From contig NZ_AHMM02000017.1 of the NCBI RefSeq assembly GCF_000243675.2, forward strand, positions 1 to 64,000: a stretch of 64,000 nt of DNA, written 5' to 3'. Shown here piece after piece: positions 20,226 through 29,032 of the stretch (positions are counted from its first letter, which is position 1; each line of letters begins with the position of its first letter). The notes under the pieces were generated by a model. That model saw only the letters and a program-made list of their open reading frames with translations, did not search any database and was not told the DNA's origin. The translations under genes were made by a program, and so were the position numbers. The DNA is from Leptospira inadai serovar Lyme str. 10 (lineage in GTDB: Bacteria; Spirochaetota; Leptospiria; Leptospirales; Leptospiraceae).

Positions 20226-20406
20226 CAGAGGACAGATGACTGAGGACGGAGGACAGAACATAGGTAAGCAGGGTTTCCATGTTCTAGAGACAGCTTCCTG
20301 TGTTACAGTAGATATCTCCTCTACTTCTGTAACCTTTCCAATGTCAAGCAGCTTCTGTCTAGCGTGCGCGAAGCGAACGCATCCGTCTTCTGTCGTCAGT
20401 CCTCTG
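20226..20406 (-). repeat. Heptamer-bounded dispersed element, copy B
   Basis: Heptamers related to CAGAGGA (CAGAGGA, CAGATGA, CTGAGGA, CGGAGGA) form the plus-strand left edge. Complementary heptamers (CGTCTTC, TGTCGTC, AGTCCTC) form the right edge. On the minus strand the core reads GATGCGTTCGCTTCGCGCAC, GCTAGACAGAAGCTGCTTGA, then GTAGAGGAG, CACAGGAAG and ATGGAAACCCTGCTTACC. That is the same order as in copies C1 and C2. The element ends immediately before the surviving part of an Rpn-type gene. Confidence 0.75.
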
Positions 20407-21053
20407 CAACGGGCATTTATGTGCAACTGCTAGGCTATCTTTCGGAGATCTACAGGAATCAAGTAAGAACAGAGGGAATCTATTCCGTCGTAATCCCATT
20501 CGTTTTTTATCATGGAGAGAAGCGATGGACGTTAGGCGAAACTTTCTTAAGCCAATTTAAACTTCTTGAAGAAGAAACGAGAGTCTTATCCGAATTTATT
20601 CCGAACTTTAAAATAGATCTTTTCGATCTATCCGGAGTGGAATTACAAGAGAGATTAGAAAGTATATCGCTCCAAGTAATCCTCGGAATAGTACAGAGGA
20701 TTCGGGAAGGAGAAGCGGTTTTTGTGAATCATTTACCCGGCTTACTTTCCCTCTTAGATGGGATTGGGGACGAATCTAAAAGAGTTGCAATCTTACACAA
20801 ATTACTTTTATATATTTTCTGGGTAAAGGATTTCCAGCCTTCAGACTTGAAGGAGATGCTCCATCGCAGGAAATTAGAGAGATACGAGGAGGTAGCAATG
20901 ACCACGGCAGAAAGACTGATTCAAGAGGGGATCCAGAAAGGCAGGCTGGAAGACGCTCGCAAGATGCTTGCGGAAGGTATTGATCTCAAGGTAGTTCTGC
21001 GTGTTACGGAGCTGACCGAGAAAGATTTGCGGGATCATGGGATTCTCGAGTAA
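20407..21053 (+). pseudogene. Rpn-family recombination-promoting nuclease/putative transposase, 5'-truncated
   Basis: From [17 protein letters not shown] onward the frame matches the C-terminal two thirds of Rpn-family proteins (PD-(D/E)XK, Transposase_31). It has [20 protein letters not shown] and the characteristic end [28 protein letters not shown]...VTELTEKDL. The first roughly 100 residues of the family, which carry the catalytic Asp and Glu residues, are absent. The frame instead runs back into the heptamer element, giving a spurious ATG at 20364. It should be catalytically dead. Family members are numerous in Leptospira genomes. The truncation point coincides with the edge of element copy B. 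Confidence 0.78.
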
Positions 21054-21354
21054 GCTTGATAGACCTCAAAATATCCTCGGTAATGGCTTTAGGATTTGCT
21101 CTATGCTGCAAAGGTAGAGCTATGGGTCGCAAAAAATGCCGTCTTGATTTTTTCTTAACCTGTACATCCAAGATCTGACTTCGCTTCGCTCTGTCACCCT
21201 CCGGGTATTTTGCTCCCTATGGGTCGCAAAATAAGACGCCCGATTTCCGCAATTTCTTTTTTCCAAAGGGATTTGAGAGGCATCCCCCAAAAGGGTTAGT
21301 CAGAGTTTCGAATCCAGATTGCATGGAAAAGACCTGAATTAAAAAATTAGCCGT
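21054..21354. other. Gene-free stretch after the Rpn remnant
   Basis: This 300-base gap contains a short repeat TATGGGTCGCAAAA (21120-21133) and the right arm of the 39-bp inverted repeat at 21195-21233, preceded by GACTTCGCTTCGCTCTGTC. No open frame with a ribosome site, RNA gene or clear promoter was found. Confidence 0.5.
21195..21233 (-). repeat. Right arm of the 39-bp inverted repeat
   Basis: This is the reverse complement of 19504-19542 with one mismatch. A shorter third relative of the same motif (ATGGGTCGCAAAA) lies at 21121. The arms may be ends of a decayed mobile element that carried the Rpn gene, or simply two copies of a dispersed palindromic repeat in opposite orientation. Confidence 0.8.
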
Positions 21355-23232
21355 ATGGACCAGACCACCGCCCGAAAGGTCAGCCCCAAACCGCGCCGGA
21401 AAGGCAGTTCTTATACTGTCAGTCCGGATGATATTTATATCTTTCCGGTATCCGAACCCACGAATATCTTTTTACAAAAAGTTTGGAATTCCTTCGTAAA
21501 TAAGATGGTCGCGATGACCTTACCGAACGGCAAACCGGTATTTCAATATTCGATTTTCGAATCCATTCAGGGTAAAGACCTGAAGATCGTCGCATCCGCC
21601 ACTCATTTTAAAATGAAGGAAGTCGCCAACCGCGTCGGGCTCCAAAGCATCGACGAGTTCATACGCAATACGATTCCGATTTCCATTCAGGATCCGGCAA
21701 ATATTTCCGCAGGCTATCTCCGGGAGGCGATCCTTTCCGTGGAAAAGAAAGCCAGACCGGAAGTATACTTTCATAGTTTGCAAGACGTAAGAATCCATCC
21801 GAATCTCAAAAAGCTTTTAACGGAGACTATGAATTATGCCGCCGGCATCCCGCTATTTGTTAAGGGATATCCGATAGGAATGCTCTGGGGAATCCGTCGA
21901 GACAATATGACGGAAGAACAGGAGGAAGAAGTTCGCCAGCAACTCTATTGTCTGTATGACGTGGTGGACTTCGTAATCTCCAGAGAAATGGGTCCGAAGG
22001 GAGATCCCTACTACGCTCGGAAGAATATCGAAAAATCGGATCTAAATTCCCGAGCAAAGAATCTTTTCTATACTCGTGGATACGGACAAAATGACCCGGT
22101 AACTACCATTATATTCGATTCTCACACCTACCAAAGATCTTACCGTTTAGACGCGAGTTATATCATTCCTTCGGGAGACGGTTTTTCGGTTAGTTTAAAA
22201 AGATTCGAGCCGAAAGACAGAAACGATACCGGAAAAAACCTAATCTTGATTCCGGGATTTTTCTGTCGTCGTTCCGTCATGGATAAGGTAGCCAGAGAAT
22301 TATCTCTCAAACACGGGTACCGCGTTTTTTCCATGGATATGCGAGGTCGTTCGCGTAGAACTCTCCCACCATTCGGAATTCGAGAAGGCTGGACGGTCGA
22401 TGACTTTATCCAGGAGGATTTTCCAGCAGTTTTAAATTGGCTAACGGAGAATTTTCCGAACGAACGGAATGTTGTCCTAGGTCACAGTATGGGAGGAATG
22501 ATCCCTCGCTTTTATTCCGCAGCCTACGAAGAGATCGTGAAAAAAAAGCGAAATCCGATCGTTCCGCTACCAAGACCGGAAGATACGATTGCCGGCATCG
22601 TGTCGATTACGTCCCCGAATTTCATTCGACTCCAAGCTCAAATTCCGGGCCTGGATGTCTTGAAAATGGGATTGAAGTTGGTTCCGTCCAAGTCGATCTC
22701 GGATTTCCTGTTTGACCTAACTTCCTTTTCTTTGCAAACGACACTTCCTACGGTAGATCTAAATAAATTCTTTAAATTTCTACTGGGATTACACTCTTCT
22801 TTAAGAGCAGTTTCCTTCGATCTACACACGAGAGTGGTAAACCTCAGGGATTTTGTCGGCTACCGACAAATTTCTCCGCCGGAATGGTATTTTTTGATCG
22901 AGGATATTTTCTGCGAAGAATCGACTAAAGTCGTTTTACAATTTCTTCGTTCTCAACTCAGCCAGGACCATTCCTTTCTTTCGTACGACGGGAATTTGGA
23001 CTACACTGCCCTTCAAAAGAATTTAAGCATTCCTCTCCTTTCCATTCTCGGTTCTCTGGATAAGGTGGTTCCGAGCGAAACGATCAAGGCGGATCTCGTC
23101 GCGCTGCCTCATGAAAAAAACCGAATTCTCTCGTACGAACAAGGTCATCTGGGAATCGTTTTCCATATGCCTGTTGTTAGAGAAATGTGCGCCGAAATTG
23201 ATTCCTGGATTCGCGGATTAGACTCGACCTGA
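21355..23232 (+). CDS. Alpha/beta hydrolase with a large N-terminal sensor-like region
   Basis: The 625-residue protein has a hydrolase domain in its second half. NLILIPGFFCRRSVMDKVA is followed by VFSMDMRGRSRR and the nucleophile elbow GHSMGG (G376-H377-S378). GSLDKVVPSE (acid region) and YEQGHLGIVF (catalytic His) come near the end. The first 220 residues contain no hydrolase motif; their pattern (FQYSIFESIQGKDLKIVASATHFK, IPLFVKGYPIGMLWGIRRDN) resembles a GAF-type ligand-binding domain. That is inference. The substrate is unknown; the length and final domain suggest an esterase, lipase or acyltransferase. It has its own upstream region after the repeat zone. Confidence 0.77.
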   Translation: MDQTTARKVSPKPRRKGSSYTVSPDDIYIFPVSEPTNIFLQKVWNSFVNKMVAMTLPNGKPVFQYSIFESIQGKDLKIVASATHFKMKEVANRVGLQSIDEFIRNTIPISIQDPANISAGYLREAILSVEKKARPEVYFHSLQDVRIHPNLKKLLTETMNYAAGIPLFVKGYPIGMLWGIRRDNMTEEQEEEVRQQLYCLYDVVDFVISREMGPKGDPYYARKNIEKSDLNSRAKNLFYTRGYGQNDPVTTIIFDSHTYQRSYRLDASYIIPSGDGFSVSLKRFEPKDRNDTGKNLILIPGFFCRRSVMDKVARELSLKHGYRVFSMDMRGRSRRTLPPFGIREGWTVDDFIQEDFPAVLNWLTENFPNERNVVLGHSMGGMIPRFYSAAYEEIVKKKRNPIVPLPRPEDTIAGIVSITSPNFIRLQAQIPGLDVLKMGLKLVPSKSISDFLFDLTSFSLQTTLPTVDLNKFFKFLLGLHSSLRAVSFDLHTRVVNLRDFVGYRQISPPEWYFLIEDIFCEESTKVVLQFLRSQLSQDHSFLSYDGNLDYTALQKNLSIPLLSILGSLDKVVPSETIKADLVALPHEKNRILSYEQGHLGIVFHMPVVREMCAEIDSWIRGLDST

Positions 23233-23250
23233 ATTGTCAGTTTAGAAGGC

Positions 23251-23279
23251 TTGACATTTCGGAAATCGAAAGATAGGGT
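23251..23279 (+). promoter_or_regulatory. Sigma-70-type promoter for the bifunctional nuclease gene
   Basis: TTGACA (23251-23256) and TAGGGT (23274-23279) are separated by 17 bases. The start codon is 12 bases after the -10 box, so the 5' leader would be very short. The -35 is perfect and the -10 only partly matches TATAAT. Confidence 0.45.
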
Positions 23280-23291
23280 CTAATACTAGGA

Positions 23292-23867
23292 ATGGATTTA
23301 ATAGAAGCGAACATTTACAATATTTCCCTAACCAACGTTGGATTCGCGGTATTCCTGAAAGCAAAAGACGACTCCGATCAACGGGTCGTACCCATTTTCA
23401 TCGGCCCCCTTGAAACGCACTCGATTACTTCCGTTTTAGAAGGAACCAAACCACCTCGACCCATGACTCACGATTTAATGACGATTTTACTCACCACGTT
23501 AGGCGTGCAGATAGTTAAGATTGCCATAGAGGAAATTATCGATAATACGTTCTACGCCAAGATCACCTTGCGGAAAGATGAAGAGCTGATTGTATTGGAT
23601 GCAAGGCCTAGCGACTCGATCGCACTCGCTCTCCGTGCAAGCGCTCCGATTTACCTCGCAAAAAAAGTCATCGAAGAGGCGGGAATCGTCATGAAAGACG
23701 ACGAGATCCCGGGTGAAACGATCGGCAAGGAAAAGATTTCCCAACTCCCCAAATCGCAGCTCGAAATTTTGCAGGATTCTTTGGACAACGCATTAAAGGC
23801 GGAAGATTACGAAACTGCCGCTAAAATTAGGGACCAAATTCGTAAAATGTTGGAAAACCCCTCTTGA
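23292..23867 (+). CDS. Bifunctional nuclease family protein (DUF151) with C-terminal UVR motif
   Basis: The 191-residue protein matches the DUF151/BFN family across its first 135 residues (VVPIFIGPLETHSITSVLEG, HDLMTILLTTLGVQIVKIAI and LDARPSDSIALALR). The LDARPSDS block is the family hallmark. A UvrB/UvrC-like helix pair follows at the end (LEILQDSLDNALKAEDYETAAKIRDQIRKML). Such proteins have been described as bifunctional nucleases, but the biological role in bacteria is not settled. It has its own probable promoter. Confidence 0.9.
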   Translation: MDLIEANIYNISLTNVGFAVFLKAKDDSDQRVVPIFIGPLETHSITSVLEGTKPPRPMTHDLMTILLTTLGVQIVKIAIEEIIDNTFYAKITLRKDEELIVLDARPSDSIALALRASAPIYLAKKVIEEAGIVMKDDEIPGETIGKEKISQLPKSQLEILQDSLDNALKAEDYETAAKIRDQIRKMLENPS

Positions 23868-23969
23868 AAATGGCTTCTAACGGACCGTTCAAATTTCCCC
23901 TTTTTTCGATTTAGCTTGAAGAAATAGGATTCAATTTCTACCATTGAGCACTGTGTCGGAGGTCTTTCG

Positions 23970-24326
23970 ATGGAAAAGATTTTAATGGATATCTTAAACG
24001 CAGGAATTGCCGCTTTCCAGTCGGGAGAAAGCAAGCTAAAGCAATCTCTCGCCGATCTGGAAAAACTTTACGAAGAACTTCGTGCGAAAGGTTCTCAAGA
24101 CCAATCCGAGCAGGCAAATCGATTCCGAGATCTGGTCCAGAAAACCGTCTCCGACGCCCAATCCAAACTGCAAAATGCGAACGCCGAAACGAAAGAGATT
24201 TACCAACAGCTCAAGGAAAACTTTGAAAAAATTTCTCTGCAAGTAAACGAGTTGCTTCCGGAAGATTTAAAAGCCAAGGCAAAATCGGCAATCGACGAAC
24301 TTAGCAAGTTAACAAAAAAACAGTAA
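23970..24326 (+). CDS. Phasin-like helical protein
   Basis: The 118-residue protein is predicted to be almost entirely helical and rich in Lys, Glu, Gln and Ala, with coiled-coil heptads from about residue 20 to 115. The start (MEKILMDILNAGIAAFQSGESKLKQSLADLEKLYEEL) resembles phasin-like or PHA-granule-associated small proteins that many bacteria carry outside PHA metabolism. A GGAGG sequence lies just before the ATG. No PHA synthase is nearby, so the physiological role is open. Confidence 0.68.
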   Translation: MEKILMDILNAGIAAFQSGESKLKQSLADLEKLYEELRAKGSQDQSEQANRFRDLVQKTVSDAQSKLQNANAETKEIYQQLKENFEKISLQVNELLPEDLKAKAKSAIDELSKLTKKQ

Positions 24327-24397
24327 CCGCATAGTTCCTCCTGGGCGGAGAAAAATTCGGGACAAGGAAGACTCGGCTCAAATACTAGGCAATAAAA

Positions 24398-24420
24398 ATA
24401 AGAGGAGTACTTCCTCTTAT
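24398..24420 (+). other. Stem-loop in the leader of the MFS gene
   Basis: ATAAGAGGA and TCCTCTTAT form a perfect 9-bp stem with a 5-base loop (GTACT), ending 29 bases before the MFS start. There is no T-run after it on this strand, so it is not a standard terminator. It could be a leader structure or an operator. Confidence 0.5.
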
Positions 24421-24449
24421 CAGTAACCTAAGAAGAGCCACGTCCGCCC

Positions 24450-25745
24450 ATGAGGAAGCAATCTTTCATTTTAGTTCTTACAGTTTTTATCGATATGATG
24501 GGGTTTTCCCTCATCTTTCCGATCTTCCCGGAAACTCTAAATCATTTTCTAGCTCAGGCGGGCGATCCGGTACTCGATCTTTTGGCGGGTTGGACCTCGC
24601 GTCTGCTTGTTAACTCGGGCGGCGACTGGAAACTTTTCGTGGCTCTTTTTGGCGGAATCGTCGCGAGTCTGTATTCCGTTCTCCAATTTTTATTCGCGCC
24701 CATTTGGGGAAAACTTTCGGATCGAACCGGGAGAAGGCCGGTTCTTGTTTTTACCTGCACCGGAAGTTTTTTTGGTTACTTGGTCTGGCTTGCCTCCGGA
24801 AGTTTTTCTCTCTTTGTACTATCCAGAATACTTACCGGTCTGATGGGCGGAAATATTTCCGTTGCGACCGCGGCTATGGCCGACCTGACCGAAGAAAAAG
24901 ATAGAGCGAAAGGAATGGGAATGATCGGAGCCGGAATCGGGCTAGGGTTCATTGCGGGTCCGTCTATCGGGGGTATTTTAGCTCATACCGATCCGTCCAT
25001 CCTGCTCCCCTTTTTTCCTTGGTCTAAAATGACCGTCTTCCCGTCCGTTGCCCTGGCTGCAAGCGCCGCCGCACTAGTAAACCTACTGTTCGTATTGTTT
25101 AGATTCAGGGAAACTCTTCCGATCTCCCTCAGGCGAAAGCCGGAAGGGCGACTTCACCCTATATTAGGAGTTTTTGATATAGGTTCCAGAGAAGTCCTCT
25201 TTTTAAGCCTATTGAATTTTCTCTTCTTATTTTTCTTTTCCGGTTTTGAATTCTCTTTAAACTTCTATCTGGATCAGTTCCTGAATTTCAAGCCGATCCA
25301 AATCGGTTATACTTTCGTTTATATAGGATTGATTATCGTGGTCGTCCAAGGAGGAATTATCCGAAGAATCAGCGGAAAAATTCCCGAAAAGCGAATCGGA
25401 CTCTTGGCTTGCGGATTACTTACCTTCGGTTTTTTACTTCTCTCCTTTACGAACTCGGATACGCAATTATTTCTTGCTCTCACCTTTTTAGCGATGGGAA
25501 GCGCCTTCCTAAATCCGTCGATTTCCGCAATGGTTTCCTTATTTTCTCCGCCTCAAGATCAGGGTAAGAACATTGGTCTTCTTCGAAGCCTAGGCTCTTT
25601 AGGTAGAGGAATTTCCCCGATCGCGTTTAGCCTTGTTTACTCTCAACGAGGTCCGCAAATTTCATTCCTGGTATCCGCCGTTCTAAGTGCCGTTTTTTTA
25701 ATTCTTTTCTGGTTTTTACGTCAGCCTAAAAAACATCACGCTTAA
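24450..25745 (+). CDS. Major facilitator superfamily transporter (TetA-like drug:H+ antiporter group)
   Basis: The 431-residue protein has about 12 membrane helices. The MFS loop 2-3 signature is APIWGKLSDRTGRRPVL (around residue 85-101), with DMMGFSLIFPIFP in helix 1 and the motif-C-like GAGIGLGFIAGPSIGG in helix 5. These features are typical of the TetA-type antiporters. It likely exports a small hydrophobic compound with proton exchange. No regulator gene is adjacent; a leader hairpin lies upstream. The substrate is unknown. Confidence 0.88.
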   Translation: MRKQSFILVLTVFIDMMGFSLIFPIFPETLNHFLAQAGDPVLDLLAGWTSRLLVNSGGDWKLFVALFGGIVASLYSVLQFLFAPIWGKLSDRTGRRPVLVFTCTGSFFGYLVWLASGSFSLFVLSRILTGLMGGNISVATAAMADLTEEKDRAKGMGMIGAGIGLGFIAGPSIGGILAHTDPSILLPFFPWSKMTVFPSVALAASAAALVNLLFVLFRFRETLPISLRRKPEGRLHPILGVFDIGSREVLFLSLLNFLFLFFFSGFEFSLNFYLDQFLNFKPIQIGYTFVYIGLIIVVVQGGIIRRISGKIPEKRIGLLACGLLTFGFLLLSFTNSDTQLFLALTFLAMGSAFLNPSISAMVSLFSPPQDQGKNIGLLRSLGSLGRGISPIAFSLVYSQRGPQISFLVSAVLSAVFLILFWFLRQPKKHHA

Positions 25746-25811
25746 ACGAAGTGGAGTACTATATATCTATTTTTCTTTGAAGATCGATAATCAAACGTTC
25801 CGGTACGTGGC

Positions 25812-26420
25812 TTAGAGGACGGACAGCATGGCGTCCTTGAGTTTACCGAAATGTAATTTCTCATCCAGCTTCGCTCCACTTTCCAAGCGAAGCAAAAACG
25901 TGTCTCTTACCTGTCCCGAGTCGGTAACCGCCTTAAAGGAAAGTATATCGATTCCGAAGAGAAAAAGGATTTGAGATATCTCGAATAGAATCCCGGGTCG
26001 ATCTTCCATCCGTAAGTCCATTACGGTCGAATCGCTAATTTCGGAATTGAAAAGAAAGATCTCGGGAATCTGTTCCAATTTCACGCGTAAACCTTCTATT
26101 TTTTCAGGATGCTTGGCTAAATAATTCATCACCGAAACTCCTCCGTAAAAGAGTTCCTTTAAGTCCAGGTGAATCGCATTCAGATGCTCATCCGTCATCG
26201 CCTCGCCGTCTATCCTGCGAACGATGAAAATATCCTGAATATAACCGTCCACGGAAGTTTCCGCTATCGCCTCTTCGATATTCCAGCCGTGGACATATAA
26301 AACGGCAGTGACTCTATATATGATCCCGATTTCGTTTCTGGAAATATTAACCTTTAGAGCGTATGACTCGCCCCTTCGGATGCAGGAAAGGTGAAGCGGT
26401 TTTTCCGGGGTATGAATCAT
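25812..26420 (-). CDS. Tandem ACT-domain protein, GlnD C-terminus-like
   Basis: The 202-residue protein consists of two ACT domains, at about residues 19-95 (ISRNEIGIIYRVTAVLYVHGWNIEEAIAET) and 125-200 (MEDRPGILFEISQILFLFGIDILSFKAVTDSGQVRDTFLL). Both resemble the C-terminal ACT pair of the PII uridylyltransferase GlnD, but no nucleotidyltransferase or HD domain is present. It is probably an amino-acid-sensing regulator. A GAGGTG ribosome site precedes the ATG. It stands alone, convergent with the MFS gene. Confidence 0.82.
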   Translation of the reverse strand: MIHTPEKPLHLSCIRRGESYALKVNISRNEIGIIYRVTAVLYVHGWNIEEAIAETSVDGYIQDIFIVRRIDGEAMTDEHLNAIHLDLKELFYGGVSVMNYLAKHPEKIEGLRVKLEQIPEIFLFNSEISDSTVMDLRMEDRPGILFEISQILFLFGIDILSFKAVTDSGQVRDTFLLRLESGAKLDEKLHFGKLKDAMLSVL

Positions 26421-26626
26421 TATTCACCTCTGGGGGCGGACTGCTGAATTCTTATACAAAACAGATAAGATTATAGAGCCAATCGACTTCCCTATTTATA
26501 CTTTGCAAGACTCATGCCCAATGATAGCGGCTTTATTGATAAAAAGAGAAAATTCTTCCTATTTTGCAAAATCCATTTCGAAGAGCGGAATTTCGTTTTT
26601 TGTTGAGTGTCCCTTCTCGGATTCTT

Positions 26627-27850
26627 TTATAACGCAAACTTGACTCCTAGATTTGCCGAATACAATTTATCGGTGGTCATCATTCCTTCTGCCAAAATCT
26701 TAAATGTCAGTAAGTTGATTTCAAACCCGCCTAATATGTAGCTTGTCTGGCTTTTCACGTAAGCGGAACCTCCCGTATGAACTCTTAAGGTTCCGCTCGC
26801 TCCTCCGTTTAACTGTTGAATCACCGCTGCCGGCAATCCCGACGAAGAAGGTATATTCGCCGCCAAATATAAGGGTCCGTTAATATCTAAATTAACTTTC
26901 GCATATCCGGTATTATTGCTAATTCCTCCGCCCGCGAAGATCGTTAAAAAATAAAAGAGACGAACACCGGTTCTTATATCTACCGGAACGGACTGAACTT
27001 TATTTCGATAAGCGAAGGTGACTGTCTCATCCCATCGTCCGGACGCGGAACCGAAATTTACCTTAGCCGCCGAATTGATCCCGGGAGCATAAACTATATT
27101 GATGCCTTCGTCCTGTCTATGAAAACCCACTCCTAGACTTAGCCCCGTAAAACCGAAGAAATCAAGGCGAGTATAACGTTCCCGCGCGAGTTGAAACCGT
27201 AATGTCGCCCCAAATGAATTCGCACTTCCATCCAAATGCAGACCGTTGGAAGCCTGATGAGTCAGAGATTTTAAATCTCCCGACCCGATATTTCCGTGGA
27301 AACCGTGAACATAGAAATTCAAACGGTGCAAAAAAGATCTCTGAGATTCCGGAACCGTATCGGATTTATCCGGCTGGTCGGATTGGCCTTTCCCCAATAG
27401 CCAACCCAAATTTACGCCCAGCATAAGAGAAGGGTTGATGGAAGCCCCTACATTCGGCATGGCAGGAAGAGTCGTCCCATTATAAGAAACGGTAATATCA
27501 CTATTTTTAACACCACCCGCAGAAATGCCCGCTCCGATTTGAAACCGATTTACCGTTCCAGGCCCCATCATGGAGGCGTTAATATTACTCATCACCGCGG
27601 CATTGGCCATCGACTTTGTGATTTCGTTTAGATATTGAGTTTGTATCGCTTGCTGTAAGCCGTTAAAATCCGCCTGGATATTCGCCGGAATTATTGTACA
27701 CACATTATTCCCCGTGAGCGGAGGAGTACAGGTAATTTGAGCTTGAACCGGAAAAGTCGGTACTACATACGCGGCAACGCCTAAAATAATAAAGGCGATG
27801 TAATGAATACACCGCCTAGGAATTCTCTTAACAGGAACCATCTCGTCCAT
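26627..27850 (-). CDS. Probable outer-membrane or surface protein (Lsa36-like)
   Basis: The 407-residue protein has an N-terminal hydrophobic signal (YIAFIILGVAAYVVPTFPVQAQ) cleaved near AQA/QI. The mature body is glycine- and aromatic-rich with alternating strands (FQIGAGISAGGV, LMLGVNLGWLLGKG, ARERYTRLDFFGFTGLSLGVGF) and ends YSANLGVKFAL. A terminal strand ending in a hydrophobic residue is typical of outer-membrane barrels. The pattern resembles the leptospiral Lsa36 surface-protein family; that assignment is from memory. Lsa36 has been described as an adhesin, and nothing in this sequence proves that role. Confidence 0.65.
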   Translation of the reverse strand: MDEMVPVKRIPRRCIHYIAFIILGVAAYVVPTFPVQAQITCTPPLTGNNVCTIIPANIQADFNGLQQAIQTQYLNEITKSMANAAVMSNINASMMGPGTVNRFQIGAGISAGGVKNSDITVSYNGTTLPAMPNVGASINPSLMLGVNLGWLLGKGQSDQPDKSDTVPESQRSFLHRLNFYVHGFHGNIGSGDLKSLTHQASNGLHLDGSANSFGATLRFQLARERYTRLDFFGFTGLSLGVGFHRQDEGINIVYAPGINSAAKVNFGSASGRWDETVTFAYRNKVQSVPVDIRTGVRLFYFLTIFAGGGISNNTGYAKVNLDINGPLYLAANIPSSSGLPAAVIQQLNGGASGTLRVHTGGSAYVKSQTSYILGGFEINLLTFKILAEGMMTTDKLYSANLGVKFAL

Positions 27851-27884
27851 ACTAACTTAGGACGACGGCAAAGTCCAGATTCTT

Positions 27885-29015
27885 TCAGAGACCGAGGCTG
27901 CTGCCAATAATTTCTTTCATAATCTCGGTAGTGCCCGCATAAATCGTTTGGATTCTTGCGTCTAAGTAGGCTCTGGCAATAGGATATTCCATCATGTAAC
28001 CGTATCCTCCGAAGAATTGGAGGCATTGGTCGGTATGACGCTTTTGCATCTCGGTGGAATAATATTTGGCCATAGAAGCCTCTACGGTCAATTTATTTCC
28101 TTTCATATGTTCGGTCACGACTTTGTCGATGAACGTACGGCACATTTCAAGCTCGGTGGCCATCTCCGCCATCTGAAATTTGATATGCTGGAAGGTCCCG
28201 ATCTTCTTTCCGAAAGCCATGCGTTCCTTGATGTATTTCAAGGTCATCTTATGCACCAAGGCAGTGGCCTCGACTGCGGCGACTGCAAGAACTAAACGTT
28301 CCTGAGCCAGCTTCATCATTAAATAACGAAACCCTTGTCCGTCTTTTCCGATAACGTTTTCTTTTGGAACTTTTACATCATTAAAATATAGCTCCGAAGT
28401 ATCCTGGGCCTTGAGTCCGATTTTTTCGAGATTTCTACCTCTCTCAAAACCTTTCATTCCCTCTTCTATCATAACAAGTGAAATCGTTCCGTTTTCATGT
28501 TTTACGGCGGTAATTACTAAATTTGCCAACTGTCCGTTCGAAATAAACGTTTTTTGGCCGTTGACTAAGTAATGATCCCCCTTATCGACCGCGCTGGTTC
28601 GAATACTTTTTAGATCCGATCCGGAGCCGGGCTCGGTCATGGCTACGGCCAGAATGCTATCTCCGGAACAACAACCGGGAAGCCAACGCTTCTTTTGCTC
28701 CTCGTTCCCGTAGGCGGAGATGTACGGCGCAATTACGTCGTTATGGAGTGATACGAAAAAACCGCTGTTTCCGACTTTAGAAGATTCCTCTATTACAACT
28801 ATATTATATAAGAAATCGGCTCCGGATCCTCCGTATTCTTCCGGAACATCCGGGCACAGTAAGCCGCTAGCTCCTGCCTTCCTCCAGAGTTCCTTGGGAA
28901 CCATTCCCACTTTTTCCCATTCGTGATGGTGGGGCGCCACTTCCGTTTCAAAGAATTTGCGTGCCATGTCTCGGAACGCTTCATGTTCCTCGGTAAATTG
29001 CAGGACTCTTTCCAT
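27885..29015 (-). CDS. Acyl-CoA dehydrogenase
   Basis: The 376-residue length is typical. The FAD/substrate signature AMTEPGSGSDLKSIRTSA is at about residues 128-145. The C-terminal domain has QCLQFFGGYGYMMEYPIARAYLD and QTIYAGTTEIMKEIIG, where the Glu of GTTE is the position of the catalytic base in many family members. It oxidises an acyl-CoA to the enoyl-CoA and passes electrons to ETF. Chain length cannot be read from the sequence. It lies 17 bp downstream of the MBL/cyclic-nucleotide gene and may be co-transcribed with it. Confidence 0.93.
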   Translation of the reverse strand: MERVLQFTEEHEAFRDMARKFFETEVAPHHHEWEKVGMVPKELWRKAGASGLLCPDVPEEYGGSGADFLYNIVVIEESSKVGNSGFFVSLHNDVIAPYISAYGNEEQKKRWLPGCCSGDSILAVAMTEPGSGSDLKSIRTSAVDKGDHYLVNGQKTFISNGQLANLVITAVKHENGTISLVMIEEGMKGFERGRNLEKIGLKAQDTSELYFNDVKVPKENVIGKDGQGFRYLMMKLAQERLVLAVAAVEATALVHKMTLKYIKERMAFGKKIGTFQHIKFQMAEMATELEMCRTFIDKVVTEHMKGNKLTVEASMAKYYSTEMQKRHTDQCLQFFGGYGYMMEYPIARAYLDARIQTIYAGTTEIMKEIIGSSLGL

Positions 29016-29032
29016 TAAATATTCCCTCGTAA

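Noticed and set aside
20364..20406. ATG at 20364 as start of the Rpn-like gene
   Set aside because: These codons lie inside the heptamer element; Rpn similarity starts only after 20406 and the N-terminal nuclease part is missing.
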